Below the pieces are notes generated by a model, which did not search any database, was not told the DNA's origin, and was given only the letters and a program-made list of their open reading frames with translations. Shown piece after piece: positions 23,037-34,889 of a DNA stretch of 64,000 nt. A program made the translations under genes and the position numbers. Each line of letters opens with the position of its first letter. The first letter of the stretch is position 1. Source of the stretch: Neoceratodus forsteri (Eukaryota > Chordata > Ceratodontiformes > Ceratodontidae); assembly GCA_016271365.2 (NCBI GenBank), contig CM057458.1, forward strand, positions 202,030,501 to 202,094,500, written 5' to 3'.

Positions 23037-24203
23037 TATTATGGTAGCACAGTAGTGCTACCATAGTTAGGGTTGAGGAGCCATTTCTATGTTAAACCCC
23101 AAAACTTTGCACCTTAATAACTTTGCGGCTGTTTGATGGATTTGGCTGAAATTTGGAATACATAATCAAGAACCATGGGCCTTGGCATCTGCCAAGTTTT
23201 GTACTGGTCAGATACACGGCTGCGGAGTTATTAAGCACGATTTCCGTGCACGTTTACGCTTTTTCTGGAATTCTACGGTCGAGCGTACAGGTCGCACGGT
23301 TTGCGCGACCAGCCTGAAATCTTCCGGAAACATGCGGCCAGGGTCCCCGATGTGCTTTTCAAAGATTTGGTGAAAAAATGTTAAACGGTTCAAAAGTTAT
23401 TCAAAAAACAATTTCCCATTGTAAGTCAATGGGGAAAGTTAACAAAAAGTTCGACAGTGTCGCAAATGCATTTTTACTTTCGCAAATGGGCCTGTTACTT
23501 TCGCAAATCAGCCATTTTGTTTTCAGTTGGTGATCAGAAAAATGGTTGGCATTTAAATTTGGGACCCTCTAGCAACCTAATTCTTTTTGTATTCACCTAG
23601 TCGGACCCTGAGGATGCTTGCCATGTCTTTATTTTGTGGTAAAACACCCCAGAAATATGTTTTTCAAATTTCTGGAAAAAGTACTTTTGCAAATTACTTT
23701 CATGCTCACGAAAGTGTCGAACTTTTTTGTGAAAGCTTTCGCAAATTGCGATAGTAGTTTTCTACCTGTGGGAAAGTGACAGCGATTCTTTGGCACTGCG
23801 CTGCAAAAGAACGGTTGGGGGTTTGGGGCTGAAATTTGGAGGGAACACAGCCAACATCTCACAGATGTGCCTTTCAGTGTTGTATTGAAAAAATATTACA
23901 CAGCAGCAAAGTTACGGCACTCCAAATTTGATGTTTTTTCCCATAGGATAACATTACGGCACCCGACGCATTACAGGGATCCTTTGGCTCCCTGCTGCAA
24001 AATAACAGTTTGGTCTTTTTTCCTGAAATTTGGAGGGAAGACAGCCAACAGCCCATAGATGTGCCTTCCGTGGTTTGGTAAAAATATTACAGGAGGCAAG
24101 TTATGGCGCTCTCGTCAGCCTTTGCCAGGCCCATATCTCGGAAATGGTGCGAGATACGGACTTTTCGTCGGAAAAATGCTTAGCCCCCTAATAGGGGCTA
24201 AGT
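23037..24203. repeat. Modular non-coding repeat with GCTGAAATTTGG blocks
   Basis: The region opens with a hairpin (ATGGTAGCAC-AGTA-GTGCTACCAT, 23041-23064) and ends with another (GCTTAGCCCC...GGGGCTAAGT, 24178-24203). Inside are three or more diverged modules containing CTGAAATTTGGA. The two at 23830 and 24025 lie about 195 bp apart and share CAGCCAACA and ACAGATGTGCCT-like blocks. It has no long ORF. It may be a single old element family; it was not recognised. Confidence 0.5.
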
Positions 24204-24344
24204 ACAAAATTAGCTAGGACAGTTGTAAATAATATGAGTTTTAAATTTTTTTTCTGTGTCATACAGTTCCTGAGATATAACCTTTTTTTTCTATGTCATA
24301 CGGTTCCTGAGATATAACCTATTTAGTATTCCACGTCCTCATTT

Positions 24345-25230
24345 TCTGCTCTGATATCCATTATTATGCATATATTCTTTGTACTCACTGTCTTTCTCTA
24401 TGCAGCTTTTGGGGAAAACCAGCCTGTGCGCTTACATTACTGTTACTGTTGCCCTTTCTGCTTGCGGTCCCGTACCCGTTTCACTCTCTCATTGCTGACG
24501 GCTGCGCCACCATGTGCGTTATCCTTGGCGTTTTAATTTTCGGTTGCGTTTCTGGTTTTTTTTGCCATTTGTGTCTACAGTACTGTTTCTCTTTCTGTAT
24601 TAGTTTGTGTCACCATGCCCATTGAAATTTCCGTTTGCAGGCACCATGTTACTATGTGACAACACATCACGTGGCAGACCGTTCCCGTCTATGTCACCGT
24701 GTGTGTTACCCTTTCTGTTCTCATTTGAGCTTGCATTACCATGTGCGCCACTGTTAGCACTTCTGTTTGCGTTGCTGTTCCTGTTACTATGCCTCAAGAC
24801 ATCACGTGGCGGGAGCGCGGGGCCTACGCTGCATTACATTCATTATTTCTCGTTATCATTCTCAAAAAGAAGGAAATTAGAGAAACTCAGTTTATGATTA
24901 GAGCTAAGCTAGAAAGCATGAGAGTAGGCTCAGTTGTTGAACCCCTTGGACCTGCACCACCCAACCGCATTGGGGTGTGCATTGGGGTCATTGGTCCTAA
25001 CTGTCACCTCATTCTCCTATACTTCTGCTGCTTTACATATGTGATGGGGTGAGAGTTAGGGCTGACCACCCAATGCACACCCCAATGCCGGTTGGGGGGT
25101 GGGCAGGGGGTCCAAGGGGGGTTTTCAACCCTAACAGCGAATTTCCTCACTTTTGTCGCTGTGGAACAACCCTAACTAATGCATTAAACTGAGTTTTTTT
25201 GCCTCTAATATATATATATATATATATCAG
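24345..25230. repeat. Composite unit 1: degenerate hexamer array plus palindrome
   Basis: It begins TATTATGCATATATTCTTTG, continues with a degenerate array of GTTACC, GTTTGC, GTTTCC-type hexamers (24420-24830), then a palindrome at about 24880-25200 with arms containing TTGGGGTGTGCATTG and its complement. It ends in a TA run (25208-25228). The minus strand of the array reads as Asn/Gly/Ser-rich and is not regarded as coding. Confidence 0.65.
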
Positions 25231-26430
25231 TCAATTATTATGCATACATTCTTTGTTTTCAATGTGTTTTTTCAATTTGGTTTTTGGGGAAAAGAAGGGT
25301 CTGCCTTTTCATTCATGTGCCAGTTAGCATTTCCAGTTGCGCTTCCGTTACCGGTCGCATCACCGTTCCCGTCTACGCCACCATGTGTGTTATGGTTTTT
25401 GTTTTTATTTGCACTTGCATTTCCATTTTGTTTGGTGTTATTATTGCTGTTCCCATTACCATTTGCATTTGCAATTGTGGTAACGTGCCCGTGCGCGTCA
25501 TAATTTCCGTTTTCGTATGCGCTTACATTTCTGTTTCTGTTGGCTTTATTGTTGCTGTTACCATTACCATTTATGTTTACAATTGAGGTACCATGACCAT
25601 GCGTGTAATGGTTTGCATTTCCGTATGTGCTTGCATTTCTGTTTCTGTTGGCTTTATTGTTGCTGTTACCATAATCGTTACGTTATGGTTTGTGTTTTTG
25701 TATGCTCTTGCATTTCTGTTTACTTTGGTGTTGTTGCTGTTACTGTTACCATTTGCATTCACAGTTGCGGTACCGTGAATGTGTGTGTTACCAGTTGCGT
25801 TCTGTACCCACTTCTGTTTGTGTCTCCGTTTACGTTACTGTTTGATTTGGCATCACTTTGTGCTTGCATTTCTATTACTATTTGTGTTACCATTTTCATT
25901 TGCATCACCATGTGAGTAACCCTTTGTGCTTGCATTTCTGTTGCACTTACTGTTACTATGGTCACAAACTCACATTGGTAGGGCATAGGGCCCAAATCAG
26001 CTCTCTGCTTCCTGAGCTTTCTTTAACTTTCTACTTTTATTCTTTATTAAAAGTATGGAAATTATATGCAAAACATCATTAATGCATCAGTTAGGGTTTT
26101 TCTACAGTGGCAAAAGTGAAGAAATTCGACATTAGGGTTCCCACCCCTTGCACCCCACTCCCACCCTGCCTCCACCAACAGACATTGGGGTGTGTGTTGG
26201 AGTTGTCTGTCCTAACTCTCACTCCATTCTCCTACACTGCACCACCTCAGCTTGTTTACACATGGGATGGGGTGAGAGTTAGGACCGATGGCCCCAACGC
26301 ACACCCTGATGCCTGTTGGGGGGGCAGGTGGGGTGGGGTGCAAGGGGTGGGAACCCTAATGTCGAATTTCCTCACTTTTGTCACTGTACAAGAATCCTAA
26401 CTGATGCATTAATGAAGTTTTTTGCATAGA
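25231..26430. repeat. Composite unit 2: longer hexamer array plus 364 bp palindrome
   Basis: It has the same order as the preceding unit: TATTATGCATACATTCTTTG at 25237, a longer degenerate hexamer array (25310-25960) with an inner period near 106 bp (25516 and 25622), then a palindrome at 26065-26428. Its arms pair over about 150 bp at roughly 85-90 percent by eye, including GAAATTCGACATTAGGGTTC on both arms. A TA/CA run follows. Confidence 0.7.
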
Positions 26431-26867
26431 TATATATACACACACACAAAAAAAATGCTATTTTTGCATCTAATAGTTAGTTTTCAGACAAATTCTCAGA
26501 CTTTTTTCTGTCCACTTGATGTAATCTTGAATGAGTTAAGTGAATGTTATTTTATCAAGGCCCAGATCCAGCAACTCAGTAAATACACACTCAGTATATC
26601 ATATTATAAAATAAAAAAACATTTTTCTATTAGCAGTTGTTTGATCAGGAATTTTATAAATGGTATAACTTCTTTATGTCACATCTATGTTGGTCCAATA
26701 AAAGGTATCAAAACATTTGCTTCTGTATAACTCATGGTTTGTCAGCAGTTAATTCATTTGATGAGATCTCCCTTGCCTAGAATTTGACCGTTTCTCCACC
26801 CCTCCCCCAAAACACACACACACACACACACAGGCTCACTCTTACTGTAAGAGATCTGTTACATACT
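26431..26867. other. No gene seen
   Basis: This is an AT-rich spacer with a CA run near 26811-26832 and no domain-bearing ORF. Confidence 0.35.
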
Positions 26868-28712
26868 GTAGATACATAGATACATAGACAGTGTCGGCAG
26901 ATAAGAGCCTATGGCCCGCTTAGTCTGCCCATTTGAGTTTGCAACTTCAGTTTATGTTTTCCTAGAACTCTGTTGCCCCTTACCCCTAACCTCCAGAATT
27001 CCTTTATGTCTATCCCATGCATTCTTAAATCCTGTGATTGTTTACACCTCTACCACTTCCTCAGGCAGGGTGTTCTACTTGTCAACCACGTGTTCTGTGA
27101 AGAAATTCGTCCTCACATTTCCTCTGAATCATCCTCCCTCCAACTTCATCCCATGCCCTCTAGTACTGGAACATCTTTTTCTCTTAAAAATAGTGTATTC
27201 TTGCACCCTGTTCCTCCCTGTAAGATACTTGTATGTCTTTATCATGTCCCCTCTCTCCCTCCTCTCCTCCAGGGAGTACATATTCAATTCCTTCAACCTG
27301 TCCTCATAGGACTTGTGATGCAATCCATGTACCATCTTTGTTGCCTCCTCTGAACCTTCTCTACCTTGTCTATGTCCTTACGTAGGTAAGGTCTCCAGAA
27401 CTGTACACTGTACTCCAGGTGGGGCCTCACTAGTGTCTTGTATAGTGGAATTATGACCTCCCTTTTCCTGCTGGTGATGCCCCTGCCTATGCATCCCAGC
27501 ATCCTATTTGCTTTACCTGCTGCCTTGTCACACTGTTTCCCTAACTTGAGGTCATCAGAGATGATAACCCCAAGATCCCTTTCCTGTTTGGTGCATGCTA
27601 TATCCTCACCCCCCAACTGATATATTGTACCAGGGTTTTTGTGCCCCATATGCATTATCTTGCACTTCTTTGCATTGAATTTCAACTGCCAAACCCCTGA
27701 CCATTTTTCAAGTTTCTGCAGGTCCCTTCTCATTCTGTCTACACCCTCTGGTGTGTCTACTCTGCTACAGAGCTTTGTGTCATCAGCGAACAGTGAAATT
27801 CTGCCTTCTGGGTCCTGTGCAATGTCACTGATGAAGATGTTGAATAGGACTGGTTCCAGCACTGATCCCTGTGGTACTCCACTGGTCACTCTTCCCTCTG
27901 TGGAGTGACAGCCATTTACCACCACCCTCTGTGTCCTGCCACCCAGCCAGTTACCTACCCACCACACTACTGTCCTGCCCACACCCATATTCCCTAGTTT
28001 GTGTAATAGTCTTCTATGTGGCACAGTGTCAAAGACCTTGCTGAAGTCCAGATAGGCCATGTACACTGCCCTCCCTTGATCCACTTCCCTAGTCACCAGT
28101 CAAAAACTTCAACGAGGTGGGTCTGACATGACCTCCCCCTGGTGAAACCATGCTGCCTTGGATCCTGCAGTCCATTGACAACCAGATGTTCCACCAATCT
28201 CTCCTTCAGTAGTGCTTCCATGATCTTCCCCACTACTGAGGTGAGGTTGACTGGTCGGTAGTTCCCCACTTCCTCTTTGTTCACACTTTTGTATAAGGGG
28301 ACTACATCTGCTGTCCTCCAGTCTTTGGGTACCTCCCCTGTTTCCAGTGATCGGCTAAACAGGATAGCCAGAGGTTCAGCCACCACTTCTCTGAGTTCTT
28401 TAAGGACCCTGGGGTACACCCCATCTGACCCCATTGCTTTATTAAATCTTATTACTTCCAGTTCCTTCAGGACCCTTTCTCATGTAAAGGGACTTGTGTC
28501 CATTTCTGCACCATTCTCACCCCTTGCACTCCCTTCAGACCCATTACCCTCCTCTTCCTCAGTAAAGACTGAGCAGAAATACCTGTTCAGTATGTCAGCT
28601 TTACTGTTGTCATCCTCCACGTGGCCCCTATCCTCCCCCTTCAGTCTCACTATCCCTCCCTTTGCCTTTCTTTTTTCACTTATGTACTTGTAAAAGGTTT
28701 TGTCCCCTTGTT
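26868..28712 (-). mobile_element. CR1 LINE copy 2, a different subfamily, 5'-truncated
   Basis: The 3' end on the minus strand carries the short direct repeats typical of CR1 (ATACATAG units at 26871-26890). Its internal sequence and tail (GTGTCGGCAGATAAGAGCC in plus orientation) differ clearly from the copies at 13.8 and 42.6 kb. It is truncated just upstream of the reverse transcriptase. Confidence 0.9.
27129..28690 (-). pseudogene. CR1 reverse transcriptase, partial
   Basis: 28434-28093 encodes the fingers: GSDGVYPRVLKEL, WRTADVVPLYK, NYRPVNLTSVVGKIME. 28096-27293 continues with YLDFSKVFDTVPH, VPQGSVLEPVLFN and an intact LFADDTKLC, then RPHLEYSVQFW. A frameshift separates this from the C-terminal piece at 27335-27129 (SLEERRERGDMIKTYKYL). 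The upstream endonuclease is missing. It is the best-preserved palm domain among the CR1 copies here. Confidence 0.88.
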
Positions 28713-30386
28713 TGGGAAGCAGGCAGCAGCCCTTTATGTCAAAAATAAATTTATGTATTTAGTGCGGGTAGTTCACCGAAGACCTGGCAGTTCATCACAT
28801 AGGTCTTCAGAGGTGTAAATCTTTACAAAATTTGCTGGGAAAGGGTAGCATTTATGAGGTATGAATCTTTCTTGAACGATATTCATCCCCAACTGAATTA
28901 GCAGTAAAACATGTTTAAATGCTAATCATTTAAATGTGCAAGCTGTTGCATTTCAAAGGGGGTAAACAAATCTCCAGTTTAATAGGCAACCAATATTTAG
29001 CAAGCTGTTTCAGTTTCCTAATGGACATTAGATAATCAGCTTGGAGTTATGTCCCCAACATTCTAAACAGAAAGAAGGGATTACATATTTTAGTTGTCAT
29101 AGTGATTAGTAGATGTGGAAGAATACATTGAAATGTCCAAAAAATTAGTTCCATGAAACTCCATTTTCAAGCTACAGATAGCAAAATGGCTGTAGGCTCC
29201 ACCCAAAGCCATACAAATGGACAGCGACCCACTCTCAGCACCCAGTAAAGCCCCCTTTTCTGGCATTGCACCATGATCCATTGAAAACCACCAGTGAAAA
29301 CCCCCAGGTCTGGCTTCTCACCCAAATTCCTTTATCCCTTTAGAGAAACATAGTTGGTGTACCTGAAGGCTTGTGGTGGTAAGGCAAGATCATGGTGTTC
29401 CTGGCGTACTTAGAGTCATTCCTGAGCCAGGTGTCCTTCGCGTGGTTGTTAGAGCGAATGTGGTGGTGAATGTGGTGGCAGTAAATACTTTTTTTAAATA
29501 CACAAGCCAAACAAAAGGAAGCGATACAGCAAGAGCAGCAGGTCACAAGCAGCCAGTCGAGAGGGAAGGAGCGGGGGCTCTAGCATCTGAGTGGTATGGT
29601 TTTCAGCATCTACAGCATTCTCTCCCACTGCAATGTGTTCTGTCCTCCTCCTCCTTCTTCCAGTATTCCAGTAAATAGGGAGAAGGATCTGTACGCACCT
29701 GCTGTTATAGGGCTGAATTCCCGAAAGCTCACACTAGCAGCATGAGTTCTGCGAGTCACCGGCAGGAAGTATTAAATTCTGGCAGTCAATGGAGATTCTG
29801 TGATTCCATCAGTGATCATGGAATCATGGAGAAACAATGGCCTTGTCAATTATTTATAACTGAGTTCATTTGCATGAAATCATGATATTTGTTCCTTAAG
29901 ACTTCCTCTACTCCTATTGCTTATTCCCTAACTGAAGTCAAAATGAACTTTTTGCGAAATCAGTTACTCCCATGACAACAGACTCTGATGTCATATCAGA
30001 GGATTATGACTTGAAGTAGGGACCAATCTATAGAGGCAAATGAACTCTAAGGCATGAATATCATGTAGTCATGCAAATGTCCTTGGTAATAAATAGTCAA
30101 GAGGAGAAATCTATAGAATATATATGAACACAAGAAGAACTGCACCTAAATATTATGTTTTTCAAAGTTTTCCTTGAGGCCTCAGCAGCTTATATCTCAA
30201 ATATAGGCCAGAGCCTGCTCAGTAAGAAATGTACACCAATAATGCCTAATGAATTCAGGAAGTGTAAATACTGTAATGGTGATACAACGATATAAAGTGC
30301 AAGTTCTGCAGTCAGCAATGACCTAATATATTTTTCACAGCACAAAATTTATTTAAAGAATATTTAAACCCTTACTTTTTACAAAT
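28713..30386. other. No gene seen
   Basis: Mostly AT-rich. Short ORFs lack domains, and no tandem or inverted repeat was evident. It is probably old, unrecognisable repeat sequence. Confidence 0.4.
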
Positions 30387-30639
30387 TATGGAGGTCATAT
30401 TCAGAGCCAGCCAGATGCGGATGCAAAACACTGCACCACACAAATAAAAAAGGTCAACCAGCTCTGGCACCATACTTAACAAAATTGTGTGATCCAAAAC
30501 AGATTGCAAAATCTGTTTGAACACTGGACCCTGGATGCGCGGAGCACAGTAGGGGGTCACCATGTTCCTTGCTGCACATTCACGATGTGAGGCTGAGGAC
30601 CGCCCATACAGGAATGTGTGGTGCATAAATGTATGCACC

Positions 30640-30745
30640 GCCACCCCCGTGGGTGATATTCAGGCCATACATGCAAATGAGCCCATTGGGCATGCATGGC
30701 ACGAAGGGGCCATTTGCATGCACAGTATGGGCTCATTTGCATGGC
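30640..30745. promoter_or_regulatory. TATTCAG plus inverted octamer module, copy 3
   Basis: GTGATATTCAGGCCA is followed by ATGCAAATGAG and, 33 and 56 bases later, by two ATTTGCAT sites. The arrangement matches 4161-4255 and 20873-20960. Octamers bind POU factors; the TATTCAG part resembles the element termini and might be a transposase or Myb-partner site. Function is inferred only from recurrence. Confidence 0.45.
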
Positions 30746-31152
30746 TTCACCTGGTGGAGTGTGTAGGGCTAGAGATGCAGTGAAATTTTATTTTGCCAGC
30801 GAAATTCTGATGAAATTGCCAATTTCACCTAGTGAAACATTTTGTGTAATTATGGCCTTTCGATGAAATTTCACTGCCTCATTTGGCCTTGAATTTCACC
30901 TTGCACTTCTATAAGGCAAAATTAGATGAAATTGGGCTTTTTTCTCTGCTGGTGGTCACATGGTTGAGTCTAAACAGAAAAGAAGTGAGTGGTTCATTTC
31001 CTGTGCTACATATCTAGAGGGAGCAGGCAGTATCTAGTCTCAGAGTCACAGCCCTGTAACTGCAGAGTGTACTTTGATACATAAACTACTCAATTTGTGC
31101 TATTTTTTTCCATTTTTTTCTTGTTTGTCCTATTTCATATTTTAGTACCTGT

Positions 31153-31155
<3 letters not shown>

Positions 31156-31188
<33 letters not shown>
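31156..31188. repeat. (GT)n microsatellite
   Basis: An uninterrupted GT run of about 32 bases lies in the 5' part of hAT element A. Confidence 0.9.
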
Positions 31189-31190
<2 letters not shown>

Positions 31191-31296
31191 ACATTCACCC
31201 ACCCCCACCTCGCTCTCTGTCACAAAGTCTCTATCTCTGTTTCTTTCTTTTTTTTTTTTTGTGGTTTTGTTTGAATTGGTGGTGGTGGCGGGCATA

Positions 31297-32212
31297 ATGG
31301 AAAAGGGCAGAGGCAGTGGGGCACTTGTACACTGCCTTAACAGGTGTGTGTTTCAGATGTCCATTAAAAATGAAATGCCACAGTGTCAGGAGACTGTTGG
31401 CCCCAGTACCCAACAATTGTGCACACTTTCCAGCATTAGGAGGTGATCATGGCCCCTCCATCGCAGCAGCAGCAGGAGACAGTGCCCCCTCCCTAGCACC
31501 AGGAGGCAACCATGGCTCTTCCACTGCAGCAGCAGGAAGCAGTGCCCCCTTTCCAGCACCAGGATACTGTTCCTCCATCCCAGCAGCAGAAGACCATGCC
31601 CCCTTCTGAGCAGCAGGAGGAGTCAGTACCTGAAGCATCATCTGCCGCCCCCCCATGGCCCCATCATCCCTGAAGTTCATCTGCCTTGGAGTTTTTTATG
31701 CCAGTTGAGCAGGTGTTGGCAGGAAGTGCATCACAGTAAGTCTGGTTCCCACTTTGAGACAAGTGGCAAGCATAGCCACATGCTGCACTACCACCCAATT
31801 CAATAGGACCTCAAACTAATGGAGGTGATGGCAGCATCAACTGCAGCCGTGGGGGCAGTGTGGGTGTGAGCACTGAAGGGGGTAAGCAGGGGGGAGGCAT
31901 AGCTGGACCTGTTAAGCATCCTCACCAGGCTCACCAGACCAGACAGCAGCAGCAGTCTGCAGTAGCATCAAAAGCCAGCCAGGGCCCCACTTGTCCAGAG
32001 CCAGGAGCAGCACAGGCAGCCCCCACCCTGCCGCAGTGACACACATGGGCTTATCAGCTGTCCTGTCAGAAGTCCATCAACTTTAACAGGAGTTAAATGA
32101 TTTCAGACAGGAATTTAATGAAGAACAGGGGGAGATTGTTAAACTCCAGGGTAATGTCAACGAAATCATGGGCATCCTGTCTGAACTGCGTGGCGGCCTC
32201 ACTGGCCGTTAA
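31297..32212 (+). pseudogene. hAT accessory gene: Gln/Pro-rich, BED-type finger, coiled coil
   Basis: It starts MEKGRGSGA, close to the MDKGKGMSE start in hAT element B. A Gln/Pro/Ala-rich stretch of degenerate repeats follows (31440-31670). Around 31690-31800, in two frames, are LEFFMPVEQVLAGSASQ and SHFETSGKHSHMLHYHP, which fit a BED finger (W-x-FF, C-x2-C, T..hM..H...HP) with the Trp and one Cys lost. The C-terminus is a likely coiled coil (ELNDFRQEFNEEQGEIVKL and following) ending GGLTGR at 32212. Frameshifts and stops, and perhaps introns, break the frame. No catalytic core follows, so this is not a transposase. Confidence 0.55.
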
Positions 32213-32633
32213 TGTGGCAGCATGAGTTAATTTGTCTTTTTTGTTTTCATATTTCTATCTTCTATTCTATTGTTCGTATGTTTCCCCTAGAAAAAAAAAT
32301 CTGTTCGGTCCTCTTTAATCCACATCGTTAAGTCCTCTTGTTTCTTTATTTGTATGTAAAATAATTTGTTTGATTATTGCTTTTGTGTTTGTTACTGTCT
32401 TATGCTCCCTATATAATTCAGTCCCTTTTCTTGTTCTTTCTCTGTTACTTCTCCCCACTCATTGTTGCATTATCCTTGTCCTCCTGATCCTGCCTCTCAT
32501 TTGTTATACTTATTCTGCACCATGTCAGTGTACTCCTCCCTTAATAAACACCTTATTCCCTTATTATTTGTGGTGTGTGTTACTTCTTAGAGCTGGTTAC
32601 ACCTACAAGACTACTTTTAACAACATGATGTGT

Positions 32634-33284
32634 AATTCAGTTGCATTCCACATATATGGAGAGTTTGCAAATGAAAGGCTGTCGGCCGTCTGGGCCTTGT
32701 GCACAGAGTGCATATTTTTTTTAATTCAAATAGCTTGTGTGAGTTGCTTCAACTCAAAGTTAGAAGTACTCACCTCAGCACATGTCCATAAAGTGCTCAT
32801 TCTTTATTTGAATGTGGCAAGTGAACAATGTAAAAAGTGCTTCCATATAACTAAGATTAAAAAAGCCCGCTCACCCAAGGTACCATCATTCCTTATATGT
32901 TACCAGTTATGCCACACCTGACACACGCATTTTTCACATGCGTGCTTTGAGTGTGAGAAAGCATGCATGTGTGAAATGCACCAGGAGTGACATAACCTTT
33001 GATGTATCATAAAGTACAGTGCCTTGAGGGAGCGGGCATTTTTATCTTAGTTATATGGGAGCATTTTTTACATTGTTTAATTGCCGCACTGGAATAAATA
33101 AAGAGCAGTTTATGGATATGTGCTGCGGTGAGTAATTCTTATTTTGAGTTGAAGCAACTCACACAAGGTATTTGAATTAAAAAAAATAAAGACTCTGTGC
33201 ACAGGGCCCTGATGGCCAAAAACCTTTCACAGGTGCTGGCCTTTCCTTTGCAAACTCCCCATATATGTGGAATGCAACTGAATT
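32634..33284. repeat. 650 bp fold-back element inside hAT A
   Basis: The left arm, about 32634-32915, is the reverse complement of about 33000-33284: AATTCAGTTGCATTCCACAT at one end, GAGTTGCTTCAACTCAA and CCATATAACTAAGAT internally. The loop holds CATGCGTG/CATGCATG hairpins. It is non-coding. An 8-9 bp duplication was not evident. Confidence 0.75.
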
Positions 33285-33455
33285 GTTGGCCAATGTTATG
33301 TTTTGTTAAAGTTATGCTGAACGTGTCACCTGCTCTTTAAAATGTTTCCTTCTCCTTTCCACAAATGTCAAGTATTGTGCTTATTAAAAAAATTGTTTCA
33401 CAATGCTATGTGATGTTGCATCAGTTTTTGTTGTGTGCAACATTCCGAAGATGTA

Positions 33456-34123
33456 ACACATCTGGTGCTGCCTCTGCTGAACATGCCCCAGAAGTCCCGA
33501 AATGTTTCCCAAAGAAATGTTACAGTAAATTGAGATAGAAATCTGGTGTCAGTCATGTTGTTAGATGGTTTACATCCACCACCAGGACCCAAAATCTGCT
33601 GTTTTCTGCCCCATTTACAATGGTTTTCAGGCCTAATCTTGGTGCTGCCAGTGTTTTCCCAAAAATGTTACAATAAATTGAGACAGAAATCTGTGTCAGT
33701 CATGCTGTTAGATGGTTCGCATCCACCACCAGGATCGAAATGTGCTGTTTTATGCACCATTTACAGCAATTTTCAGGCCTAATCTTGGTGCTACCACTGC
33801 TGAACATGCCTCATAAGTCCAGAAATGGTTCCCAAAAATGTTACAGTAAATTGAGACAGAAATCTGGTATCAGTCATGCTGTTATATGGTTTACACCTAC
33901 CACCAGGACCAAAATCTGCTGTTTTCTGCACTGTTTACAACAGTTTTCAGGTCTAATTTTGGTGCTGCCACTGCCTAACATGCCCCAGAAGTCCAGAAAT
34001 GTTTCCCTAAAAATATTACAGTAAATTGAAACAGAAATCTGGTGTCAGTCATGCTGTTAGATGGTTCATAGCCACCACCAGGACCAAAATCTGCTGTTTT
34101 CTGCACTGTTTACAACAGTTTCC
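33456..34123. repeat. Tandem repeat of about 170 bp, nearly four copies, in hAT A
   Basis: Units start near 33497, 33655, 33826 and 33997. Each contains TTACAGTAAATTGAGACAGA, CAGTCATGCTGTTA, CCACCACCAGGA and CTGCTGTTTTCTGC with slight variation. The array is non-coding. Confidence 0.85.
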
Positions 34124-34350
34124 AATACAAAAATAAAGCAGAAAAATTATTAAACAAAGGGAAACATGAACAGAACTACTCAGAATGAGTAACTGTTCAA
34201 ACAAAGTTATCCAGAAAAGGGTCAATGCGTAAGAAAAATATTACAAATAAGTAGCACACCAACAAAAATATTAAGACTTAAAATAACAGAAACTCACTCA
34301 CAACTTATCAGAAATCTGTCAAAGATTAGGAACTAACCTGCTCTGCTTTC

Positions 34351-34360
<10 letters not shown>

Positions 34361-34391
<31 letters not shown>
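34361..34391. repeat. (AC)n microsatellite
   Basis: A run of about 30 bases of AC repeats lies within hAT element A, followed by a C-rich stretch. Confidence 0.9.
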
Positions 34392-34392
<1 letters not shown>

Positions 34393-34889
34393 CACATGGT
34401 CGCCCCTCCTCCACTGAGCTCCCTCACAGACACAGACACAGAGAAAACTGAAAACATTACCTAAGTTTAACTAAGTATTATCCAAAGATACCAAAACAAA
34501 AAAATGTTCACTAGCAGCAACAGGAACAAAATTTAGATTTGGGGAAACATTAGCTCTCAAAAATAACAAATAAAGAGGGTTTTGAAGGGTTTATTGGCTG
34601 TGATGCACCACACTGAACTGCCATCTGTATCAACAGACAATATACTGTGCAGAAAACAGCCTGCACATGATATTTCAGCTATTTATCCAAAATGCATTGC
34701 AAATTTTCAGGCAAAATTGAAAAACATTGGTGAAATTGATGAAATTTGGTGAAAGTTTGCATTACATAAAATTGCCATCCAAGGCCAAATTACCTTTCAC
34801 CTAGGTGAAAAATTCTGAGTAATGTGATAAGGACACAAAATATTTTGTTAGGCAAAATTTTCCAGTTTCTTACAACTCTATGCAGGGCC

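Larger units (their letters stand above)
30770..34880 (+). mobile_element. hAT element A, 4.1 kb, non-autonomous
   Basis: The ends are TAGAGATGCAGTGAAATTT and, inverted, TAGAGTTGTAAGAAACTGG. The flanking 8-mers TGTAGGGC (30762-30769) and TGCAGGGC (34881-34888) differ at one base, as for an aged hAT target duplication. Subterminal regions of about 170 bp on both sides are filled with TGAAATT/AATTTCA and GTGAAA words, the typical place for hAT transposase sites. It holds a BED-finger gene remnant but no transposase, and it sits inside a Harbinger derivative. Confidence 0.8.

Noticed and set aside
24178..24240. Helitron 3' end
   Set aside because: A hairpin followed by CTAG is present, but there is no T after it, no TC start and no Rep/helicase. 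It is kept only as a side remark.
24600..25915. Asn/Gly/Ser-rich or Val/Cys-rich ORFs in the hexamer arrays
   Set aside because: Open frames follow from stop-free degenerate hexamers on either strand. There is no start context or domain.
33456..34123. Possible coding repeats (ORFs 78-94 codons)
   Set aside because: Frames break between units and the peptide carries no domain; it is a non-coding tandem repeat.
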